64,000 nucleotides of DNA from NCBI GenBank assembly GCA_944472155.2, contig OX235273.1, positions 80,284,793 to 80,348,792 of the forward strand, read 5' to 3'. This stretch comes from Trichobilharzia szidati (taxonomy: Eukaryota; Platyhelminthes; Trematoda; Strigeidida; Schistosomatidae). The notes beneath the pieces were generated by a model. That model ran no database searches, was not told the DNA's origin, and was given only the letters and a program-made list of their open reading frames with translations. Shown piece after piece: positions 11,206-22,200 of the stretch; position 1 is the first letter of the stretch; every line of letters starts with the position of its first letter. The translations under genes were made by a program, and so were the position numbers.

Positions 11206-12194
11206 TAACTGTTATTATTAGTATCACCAATATTATTAACACTGTTCTAACTCTTATTATTATTATTCTTGATTCATTTGAAACTATCTTTCATCAGTCG
11301 CATTATCTTACCTCACTTCAGCATTATTATTATGATTACTATAACTGTTATTATTAATTTTACTCAGTTGGGAATTCTTGATATATTCTCTGATGACTAA
11401 TTGTTTATCAAAGTGATGTAATTGAAGCGTAATGCATTTTATCTAAATTTTAATCTCTCATACTCCTCTCCCCTAGTGCGTTTGAACACGACCTGGAAGA
11501 CATTCTCAGGTGTTGTTCTGCATGATAAATTCAATGTGGTTTATTTGCTGAAGCGTTCTACCGGAATTCGATGAATTCATTGAATTCTGCTTTATTAACC
11601 TATGTTGCTTGGTTGAAATTCGTAATGGGAAATAATTTTTTCTAATGAGTAATTAACTTTGAATTTCTCAAACGCATGGTGATATTTCTTCAACCAAGTT
11701 CATCTGCGATACTTTGACACTACTGCGCCTCAAGCGTATAACAACGTTCATCCTGGGATCAGGAAAGGCGTTGATTTCAGATGGTCAATTTTTGTTTGCA
11801 GTGTAACACCAATTTTAAGTTGAAAAAGACCACTTTTTCATGAAAGTGTGAATTCCTCATTAGTTAGTCATTAAGCTACAACGCCTACGTTTTCTTATTT
11901 CATTAAATTACTCTTCGTTTTTACGAACTGGTGTGCTGGAGAAGGTGAAAATTTCAGGATATATTTGCGTCAAATTTTCTGTTTTTTTGAATGTTGCATT
12001 GAAGAATACCTTTAATCTGCTTAAAGTATTAAAGGATAAAATAATTGAGGTGACTGCTAGAAACGTTTTCTCAAAGCTTAAAATGCAAGATGCTTTTTAT
12101 AGAGGACAGGATTCATCTCAGGAATTTTCGACTACGAACAGCACTGAGTATGCTTCTAAAATTAGATATATTAAAATGTAACCTTTTGTGTACT
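11206..12194. other. Possible PLE 3' UTR, then no feature seen
   Basis: 11206 to about 11500 has ATTATT-rich sequence of the kind seen after the PLE end at 49620-50130. The rest shows an open frame at 11933-12181 with no recognised motif. Confidence 0.4.
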
Positions 12195-12645
12195 CACGAA
12201 ACTAGCACTAGATCCAGCTAGCACGAAACCTAGGTCCAAGGCTTCCTGTCGATTGCCTCCAACCATCTAATACCAACAATTCACAGTGCACCGTAATGGC
12301 GAGCCACCTAGCATGGTGGCCACATTGCAAGCTTGACTGATAGAATTCACTCTGCACCGAGAATAGGACTAGACACATTACACTAGTTACTGACTAGTGT
12401 GCAATCAAAAAATATCCAACACAGTCCTACAGGAGGTCAATCTCGAGCCTAAATAGCTCAGTGGGGACGTCTTTGACTGCAGTACTCACTGGGTGACGTG
12501 GGTTCGAATCTCAGAAGGGACATGAGTTCCTTCAAGGTTGCAGATACGCCTTGCTGACTGGGGAGTGCCAACTAGCACGAAACCTAGGTCAAGCAAAGCT
12601 TCCTAGTGATTGCTTCCAGCCATCTAATACCTCTCAAATCAGTCA
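12195..12645 (+). mobile_element. Head-to-tail hammerhead SINE dimer (CCTAGG family)
   Basis: The end of one unit (12195-12415) runs straight into the tRNA-like head of the next (12445 on, CTAAATAGCTCAGTGG and GGTTCGAATCTC). GCACGAAACC recurs at 12221 and 12575, a period of 354 nt. The first hammerhead keeps only its 3' half; the second has an insertion in the CTGATGA box (CTGACTGGGGA). Confidence 0.75.
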
Positions 12646-12980
12646 GTATTGTTTGCTAGCCAGATCGAAATGATTCGAATGTCAGACAGCCTTTTAGATT
12701 ACTTGGCGCCTAGTCCATCAGCGGTGTCCCCGGTTTTACAGCTATGTAAATAACCATCTGAAGTCAATACGTGATTGGTTATTCTGTTGTATAAATTCTG
12801 TTGTAAGACAAATCGATTAAGGAAGTGAGTATATTTCTGCGGATTTTATTATATTTCAAAGAAAGAGGAAAAAATATCTGACAAAGTGCTTAGCTAACAA
12901 ACAATTAAAAAATTCAATTAACTGTTACATAACATCTTCACAATTAGTAGGAAATGAATAGTGATGATTATCATCCTATT
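12646..12980. other. MATE 3' UTR and flank
   Basis: Minus-strand 3' UTR from the stop down to the candidate poly(A) signal at 12845. Beyond that no feature is seen. Confidence 0.5.
12845..12850 (-). promoter_or_regulatory. Candidate polyadenylation signal of the MATE gene
   Basis: AATAAA on the minus strand, about 130 nt after the stop codon. It is the first canonical hexamer I noticed downstream; use is inferred. Confidence 0.45.
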
Positions 12981-13267
12981 CTATGGTACAACCACTGTAC
13001 AATTCTCAGTGAAATTAAGACTTGTAATCTTTATAAAAGTATCATTATGGTAGACACAATAAATACCAAAGTAATCAGACCAATTAATAAATATTCGGCA
13101 TAAGATACTTGAAACAAGTAGTAATAATAAAATTAGTATAAATATTATCCTGTTTCTGATGATTGTTCTGCTTAATTGTTTCTTGTGGGAATCGGATATT
13201 CTAACTGAGTTGGCTGTTCCCTTCGTGAATTCAGTTAGTTCATAACGTTTCTTTGAGAGTATATCAC
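12981..13267 (-). CDS. MATE last exon (TM13 and glycosylated tail)
   Basis: 287 nt from an acceptor TTATTAG (phase 1) to a TAG stop. It encodes a basic segment ending LSRTIIRNR, a strongly hydrophobic helix (IIFILILLLLLVSSILC), and a tail with four N-x-S/T sequons (NWS, NDT, NFT, NCT). A final TM13 after the long loop is as in animal MATE1. A longer open frame reaches 13295, but the acceptor at 13268 and the phase fix the exon start. Confidence 0.88.
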
Positions 13268-16200
13268 CTAATAATAATTTGAAAAACAAGGACAAACAAA
13301 AAAATTAATAATAATCCTTTAATTCTGTGCTTCAAATATTTTGTATAAAACATGGTTATCTTGAATAATCTGTTAGTACTTCATATGGTAACTTAATAGC
13401 TTAATGAGGTTTACTGTTTTTAAAGGTGTAATGAAATAACTCACTCAATAACTTGATAGTGAATTGCCAAATGATCGGAAGTGTTCGAGAGGAATGCGTT
13501 TAGCGTATTGTTTTGCAAGCTATTCATAGAATATTTCATTCTGAGTACTGAAGAGACCTAGGTAGTCGAAACTTTTGATAATGTAGGCTCATTTAAACAA
13601 TCCTATTAGGATGTTTTTGGCTATATCACACAAGGAAACAGTATTATTTACTGGATGACGTTTCGAACAAAATTTATTGTTCATAATCATTTCATCAATT
13701 ATAATCACACGACTTCGAAACTTGAGTTTTATAGTTTTCTTTGTCATCTCCTAATACCCTGCAATGATTGTCAGGTCAAATACATAGGTCAAAGTAGTAG
13801 AACAGGTGCAGCCAGACTAGCCGAGTATAAAAACCTGGCAAAATCTAGATTAGTTGATCCGAATAAGATAAGAAATCTGTGCATTGGTGGCACAGCGGTG
13901 AGGACTGGCACCGAGCATGCAAATGGTCCGGAGTTCAATCCCCTACCGACGCATACCTGATATCAATTGGTCGGCCTGCAAAATTTGAGCTGCCGACATC
14001 ACATGTTGAAAATTTCATATTTGTACCAAAAATACGGTGTGGAATCAAGCTATAATCAAAAAAATATATAGCACTACATGCAATTACAGACAACCATACA
14101 ATAGGATTGGATAAGATGACAGTTTAAAAATCCAATTTAACAAGGTGGAGGGAGAGATTGATAACAGAAGCTTTGTTTATCGAATCAACTGCAAACACGT
14201 GTAATAGGAATGATTCAACACCTGTTCATACGGACATCTGGAAAACTCTACCACCCCTATGACAAATAGGCGAGAAAAAAACTACAAAACTCAAGTTTCA
14301 AATTCGTGTGATTATAATTGATATGATTATGAACAATAAATTTTGTTCGAAACATCATCCAGTAAATAATACTGTTTCTCCGACTGTGTGATACATCTAA
14401 TAAACAAACTAATATGGAATTACTTACCACCACAGTGCCCAAGTTTTACACATATATTAATCCCATTAGGAAATACGTATTCTCGGCCATTTCTGACCAG
14501 ACTTTACAACTATATACTAAAATATTAATTATAGACATTTGAAGCCAATATGATGGATAGAATTAAATTTCAGGCATATGAATTAATCACGGCAACCGTA
14601 ATAATAACAAGGGTAAATTTATGCAAGTATGTATATTTATAGGGTTTGGGGGGGGGGGGCAAATAGCTATTATCGCATAGTGACTACACAGTAGAGAGTT
14701 TGACTTTAAAATAAATTGAGAGATTAAGATGCAAATATACATCTCTGCTGTAGTATGATGATAATAATAAATATATACATATATATATGCGTCGGTGGCA
14801 CAGCGGTTAGGACGCTCGCCAACCATGCACATGGTCCGAGGTTCGAATCCCGGCCGACGCACTCCTTTACCCCACTAAGCCAGAAATAATGCTGGTGAAG
14901 AGGAAAGGTTGGGCATGAGGCTAGCAACTTCATGCCGTAAAATAAAATGAAAACTGCTACAGAAACTTCAAGCCTTTGCCTTGAAGCCCTATGTTCCACT
15001 GGGGAACATGAAGGAAAAAAAAATAAAAAGTTATCCGTTATCACTAGGATAGGAAACTATCCTGAGTTGTAAGTGAAGACAATGGGAGGGTGTATGACTA
15101 GACTAAATTTTTCTGAACACATGAATGGGGTTGAAAATTGTTTATGGCATCTTCCTCAGCTAGGCTTAGCAATCAAAAGCGTTCTGTATACAAATATAAA
15201 GGTTGAATTTTTATCAGTCTTATGATTCGTATTCAATAGGTGTGCCAGTATGGAAGTCTTGATCGACCGATATTCTGGTTGCTTTTCTTAACTGTGCTGG
15301 ATAACGCTTAATTCTATTAGCCACACTGGTTTCAGCTGTCTGTGATTAATATTTTATTACGTAATTGTAACGGCGTGTATTAATATATATATGCATAAAG
15401 ACAAAACATTTCCTAGTAAATATTTTAGTTTAATTGTTTAATTTAATAGTTTATGTAGATTACTTAATAGTTCCAAACATGAACTCAGACTTTATATTTA
15501 ATCAGTCACCCCATATAGAATGAAGATATTTATGTTTGAATTAATTTTCAGTTGGTCTACGGTGACTATAACACAGTATTCTATGCTTATTATTTTAAAC
15601 TTAAATGAACCTTGTGACTATTTAGCTACTTTCTTTCTTTTTCGGACTCGACAGTTATAAATCCATGAATTAACAGCCACACAGTAGTCAGTGAAAAGCA
15701 GGTATCATTATATTTCAAGTATTGGTTTTGTAGGAATTTTTTGATTGAATGGAGGATTTCATCATGAGCTGACGTCAGTTAGAGAACCATTGAAAAACCT
15801 GGGAGTACTGGATAGCTGTTTCATCCTAGTTTGGGACTCTTCACAGTACGCACCCACCAACAACATTATATTTCACCGCTGAAACAGCTGGTGTATTGCA
15901 AAATTGAAAACCAAATCAAGGGGGTTTAGAATTCTGAAGACAAGTTATTAATCATTCTAAAACTGGTTGAGAATTGGAATCATCATGAATAATACAGTCA
16001 ATATGATAATCCGTATACATATATGTTAAAAAGATGATTTTACAACAAGTAATTAAAACATTTTACTTTTTGAAATGATTGAAAATGGTTTGGTGAAATA
16101 ATCAAGAATGTAAGTGTCAATGATATACATATACATGTGTAGCTAAAAATTAGAGGGATATTACATCTGTATATATGTCGGTGCTTCAGTGGTAGGATGC

Positions 16201-19200
16201 TCGCCGACCACACAGGTAGCATGGCTTCCATTCTCAGACAATGCACTTCCAAGCCCCCAGTAGCTGGTAATAAGTTCGTTATAGAGTGTAGGTTAGGCGT
16301 AAGGCGTAAGCAACCCCACCCCATTATACAAGCAACACCACTAATGAATCTTTAAAGTTCAAGCTTGAATCCTTATGTTCCAATCCTTATGAACCAATTT
16401 TCAATAAGGTTTACATAAATTATGAATGTATTTGGCTAATCTCTGTAAACGATTTACATGTGACGATGAATTATTTTCTCAGTGGTGAAAAATTAGTTTA
16501 AGTATGATTACAAAGTAGCAGAATGTCAAAAGTACTACGTAAACCTAGAAAGTGGATACTAGTAATGATATTAATGTGAAAAGTCAGAAAAGTGCAAACT
16601 TATGCAGTAAAGTTTTATTAGTGAACATTAGAGAACAGAAGAAAAAGAATAAAAGTGCAGGTAACAGAGTAGAAACTTTCCCTATTGTATATAGAGAATG
16701 CTTTGAACCTCTTTGAGGAAGATGGTAAACAAAATGAGTGCATAATTTGTTTCTGAAGGCATAGACGACATATTGTAGCATTCGTTTTTATTGCTTCTGT
16801 CACCGATAGTGAACACAGACACACTTTTTCTAACACAGTAGCACTAACATGGTACACCATTGAAAGAATCTGCTGTAACCTATTTTGATATCCACTATCC
16901 ATAAAATATAATAAAGTTGCTGCATTTAAATCGTTCTTTTTTTTCTTTCCTGAACATAAATGGTACGAAGTCTATGGTGTGCCATTTGAATTTAGCTTAT
17001 TTATCGCTAAATTCTCGAACATTTTCTCATTTCCTTTCTTATGCAGTATTTGGAGGATCATTACAAAAAGAGATTGAAGGAATATCCCATAGGAAACTTC
17101 CTTTTATGAAGATTCTTTGCATGCATCGAATATTTTCAAAAGTATTTAAGTATGTGCTATAAGCTGCATAAAGTGAAGAAAACCTTGTCTCTTCAAACTT
17201 CGACTTCATGCATGATCGGTGTTACGGGAGTTTTAGTTGAGAATATGCTATTATTATTGTTATTATTGTTCCCTTGTGTTCTTAGTGGAACATAGGGCTT
17301 CAAATACACGTTTCTACTTCCTTCTGTCTTCTGCTGTACTTTCCATTGCATCCATGTTAGTCCATGCTGTTTCAGCTCCTCTTCACACGATCTCCTCCAT
17401 GTCACCCTTGGACATCCAACTCGCCGCTTTCCTTTCGAGTTCCACTCGAGAACTGGCCTGACGCGCGATGTCACCCAGTGGCCTCCTCAGCGAGTGTCCA
17501 ATCCATCTCCACTTTCCCATGCATATTTGTTCAGCGATTGGTTCCTGATTTGTTTCTTCCCATTGCTTCTTGTTGGTGATTCTTTCCAGGCATCTGATCT
17601 TCAGTATAGAACGAAGACAGTTGTTGATAAAGGTCTGCAACAGGCTGCTGGAAATATTCTTTGTGACCCGCCGCCAAGTTTCTGATCCGTGTAGAAGAAG
17701 TGACTGATTGACGTTTGTATTGAAAATCCGAATTTTGTTGTTGATGCTGAGTGAAGTTTCTGTAGCAGTTTGGTTAAGTTTTTGGTGTGGAGTTGCTAGC
17801 ACCACGCCCCAACCCCCTTTCTTTATCCGGGTTTGGGATTGGCTAGAAAACTAGCGAGCTAGTAATCTAGCCGAGGTTGAGAATATGCTATACTGCAGAA
17901 GAATTATTCGACAGTACAATCTTTCTCTTAGTATAAGATATAGGTATTCATTACAATTAGCTTCTTATCATAGAATGTAATTACAACTTTGATGCAGTAA
18001 ACACGACAATTAAATAGGAGCTTAATGTTGTTCTTAACTCTTTTGAAAAATTCACTCACCTTCCTCAACATTTAAAATTGTCGTAACATTATGTTCACCC
18101 ATACTTTTTGATTGAATAGCCGGTGATTCATTCTCAGCCTTAATTCTTTGAAGAGCCTATAGTTAGAAAGAAGAAGATTAATAAAACAAACTATATGACG
18201 TCAATTCTGAGTATTGTCAATATTAGGCGTCGGTGGCACAGCAGTAGAATACTCGCCAACCACTCAGGTGGTTTTGGGTTTGACCCCTGGACGACGCACT
18301 CCTTTACCTTGCTAAGCCAGTAATAAGACTGGTAAAGAGGGAAGGTTGAGCAAGAGGCTAGCAATCTTATCCCGTAAAAATAAACACCACTGCTACCGAA
18401 ACTTCAAAGCTCCAGCTTGAAGCTCTGTGTTCCACTGGGAACGTAAAGGAATGAGATAATAATAAAATATTCTCAATATTCCTAAGAATATTTTTTAACT
18501 GTATTGCTGAAAGAGGTTTTTCTAGACAGTTCTTAATCATTTTTAAACGGCAATAACTTAAAATTTACTGGTGAGTTAATTCATTGTTTAAAATGTACCC
18601 AACACGAAAATGTGTTACCTTTATGTAATCAAACAGGTTCTATCAGCTGAGCGCATGAATTTTACCTGTCAGTGTTCCTACTTTCCTCTTTAGAACACCA
18701 TCATTCCTTGGAATGCAGTAACACTAAAATGAAGGTCTGTGAATAAACTAAGACGGAAATGGTGTATTCTGCATTTTGTTAAGATCAGAGTAGAAATCTA
18801 CGTCAAGGAATACTTTATAATTCTTAGATATTCCCTGTGATATTTACTTATGGATTACTTTCACCCTGCTGGAACTGTTGCAAGAGACATTTATGCTCAG
18901 CTGAAAATGGCTGACATCAGTTTTGTTTGTGAAAATATTAAACAAATGGGAATCGCTGGAAGAACAAATGTCGTCCAACAGTTGAGTCACTTGGAGAAAA
19001 TCCTTAAATTCTAATTACAAGGATAAAGCTGTTAGTAAGAAATAATCAGTATATTTTTGAACTGTATCTAAAAATTTGGTTAATAATCCTAAAGACAGAA
19101 TGCTAAAGGTCATTTGTTAGATAACAGATGTTTGTTTTGAATGAATTAAAAGTCTACCTCTTTAATAATGTTGAGCCATTTGAATCCATCATCAAGACAT

Positions 19201-22200
19201 TTTACTGGCTTCACGTAAACTATCTACCAATACAGAATTAACCTTACATCTTTCACATGTGAATTAAAATTGGTGACCGATAAATTTCATTAGGCATATC
19301 AAAGGATATTTTGATTAACATTCAATCAGTACTTAATCTAGCCTGTAAATGTGTAAATAGTGGACTAAATGTCTACACGGGAGATGTTCAGTTAACCGCA
19401 GTAAGTGACAAGGTTTTGATTTCTTAAATAACATAAATTTACACAAGAGAATAAGGAGACTTAATTTACTTAAATTGTGTGAAACACATTTAGAACAACG
19501 TGATCACACACTTAATTGTCACTATAATTTATATGAAAATAATAAAGCCTTTCAAGAGTTAATTTGGAGGGATCTGGTCTGTTTCAAGTTTTGATCACGG
19601 ATTAATATCAGTTTGGGAATCTTTTGGTTTGATAAATCCACTAGCGGTTGAGGAAGTTTTTATTTCTGTGATCTACATATTGACATTATAAGACGTAGAG
19701 GATGACTGGGTTAATGTATTTTATGCTAACCACACATATGTGGGAATTTGCATTCTGATGGCGATAAAGAGTCGAATTTCTCTTTGCTTTCAACATTTAA
19801 TCCAAGAACTTTCACTCAAATAGACATCACTGTGCCTTGTAATAGCTGAATATCTTCTAAAGACTGAACTTGACTGAATTTGATCTCATTATCAGTAAAC
19901 AGGTGACATTTTTTCATAATGAAAAACCTAAAACCATTGTCCTGTTTCATAATCATTAATATCAGGATTTTCACATGGTTCTTTCAAGGTTTTGAAATGT
20001 CAGGAAGTTAAAATACTTTTCTTTTTCGGATGACCTTTAAAGAATTGGTTGGTTATATCCACCAGCCTGACTTTAAACCAACCTTGCTCTTCATTTGGTG
20101 TTGGGACGAAGGATTTAAGTTGGTTGTATAAATTTTCAAATTTGACATGGATAGCTGCATCCGTGAAATGCATATGAGGAGCAGAAAAGTTCTCCTCAAA
20201 GGATGGAGCTTCTTTTTGACGAGTGGATAAGTAACATCAGAAACATTCGTGACATAGTTATCCGGATTAACGGTGAACACGTATAGATGGTTTTTACCAT
20301 CACCTGAATTTTTCAGGTTCTTTTGTATATTTGATTTTGTTTTGTACAGTAATATACCTCAGTCGTCAGTCCTGAAAAAGAAACTCTTCTAGTCCAGTAT
20401 TCCTGAATAAATGAATATAAATATTTAAATATGCTGTATTTGAACTGCTAGATTCCCTTAACAAAAAGTTTCCATTGTTGTCTTCATTCATATTTGTATA
20501 AAATATGGTTTCTGTGTTGGAATATGATTTCATATTAGTTCTCTAATTAGATAAATCCCACAGTAATGTTTCAGCATTTGTTATATCCAATAAAGGAACT
20601 TGTGTGCAATATTATCTTGGCTACCTTAGATATAAATTGTTAATTTCCTATTTTTTCTACTTTCTATAAGAATCGCAAAAATAAATATTGATCGTCTTTT
20701 AGTGGTAAAACACTTTTCTGCTCACACTGGATATGCGCTTCTGTCAAATCTCAAATAAGATAAAAAGGACACCCACTGTAGACAATTGTGCAGATTTCCT
20801 GATTCATGACCAATCAGGCAACATTATCAGAGTTTGACGGAATCCTGAATAAAACAAGCATATGTATTAATATGATACTGAATGTCATTCAGACCAACTC
20901 TTCTTTTTGGTTCTGTTTATCCACCACGCTGCATTTATCATGATGTAATGTGAATATCATGTGCGTCGGTGGCATAGCGGTTAGGACGCTCGCCGACCAT
21001 ACACATGGTCCAGGGTTCGATCCCCGGCCGACACACTCCTTTACCTTGCTAAGCCAGAAATAATGCTGGTGAAGAGGAAAGGTTGGGCATGAGGCTAGCA
21101 ACCCCATCCTGTAAAATGAACACTGCTACAGAAACTTCAGGCCTCTGGCTTGAAGCCCTATGTTCCACTGGGGAACGAGAAGGAAAAAAAAATGAATATC
21201 ATAATATTTCAGACCATTAAATTTATTACCAATAGTTAATAAAAGCAAATTACATCACACATACCAATTTAATTTGTGTTGACCAGTTCAAATTGAAACA
21301 AATAACGCATAACGTTGATACTTGAATTGTAGCTGCGCATATAAGACCAATCCAAATCCCTAGTAGAATAATACAAGTAATGGGAAAAAATATTTATCTC
21401 ATCATGTGAAATAGAAAGCGAATATTTATTTGAACATTGTATAATTTCAAATTTAGGGAACATTTTTCCTATTAAGCTTTAACGATACCGTCTTCAGTAC
21501 ACTTATCAGCATTGGTAGATAGCAAAGAGTACGTTTGGTGTAATATGAAAACAGAAAAGAAAAAAAGATTTTTCAGAGACTTGCTTGAAATTATTGGCAG
21601 ATTCATTGTTTTCAAGAGTTGGTTTTTAAGGAATAGCTTTGTTTTTACGAGTTTGACCACGGATTAATATCAGTTAGAGAACCAATTAATTTTAATTTAA
21701 TTTACTACGGCTATCTCCTACGGGAGGATGAGCCGGCTTCATGAACATCTCGAATCATCGCTGCCCAGGCGCGGCGATCTCATGTAAGGTTTTGCGACAG
21801 GGTTATCCAATTCTTGTTCCACAGACGGACTCCGTAGACGGTTTGTAGCCCTAGGCACTCCATATCAGCCTTGACTGTACTGAGAGTTCATGAAGTTTCA
21901 TGTGAATTTGGTACGAGTGATTTCCCCAGAATCGCTCGGTAGTGAAAACTATTGGGTATTGAATCGAGTCCCAGTGGCTGAATGGTATACGAGAAGGTCC
22001 TGTGTTCGAACTCCAATGGGTGCGTACTGCTAATGATTCACGAACTAGGATGAAACAGCTGTCCAGTACTCCCAGCTGGTTTTCAATGGTTCTCTAACAG
22101 ATTCATTGTTAAAATATCATAGAATGCCTATCATGATAGTCGAACTTGAATCGACAGACTAATGTTTAAGTTGCCAATAAATCTATCAAAGTTCTTTGTA

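Noticed and set aside
12981..13295. Separate 104-residue membrane protein starting at 13295
   Set aside because: A splice acceptor at 13268 in the right phase joins it to the MATE exon at 18060-18156; the extra residues lie in the intron.
14789..14865. tRNA gene from the GCGTCGGTGGCACAGCGG head
   Set aside because: Repeated with a fixed body and LINE-like tail at several places; this is a SINE head.
18898..18925. Alternative MATE exon after an ATTTTCAG acceptor on the minus strand
   Set aside because: The phase-1 translation lacks MATE features and reaches a stop; the exon at 21265-21359 fits fully.
21269..21463. Stand-alone 64-residue protein
   Set aside because: The overlapping reading frame, with splice sites at 21265 and 21359, gives a MATE helix; the 64-residue frame is a shadow.
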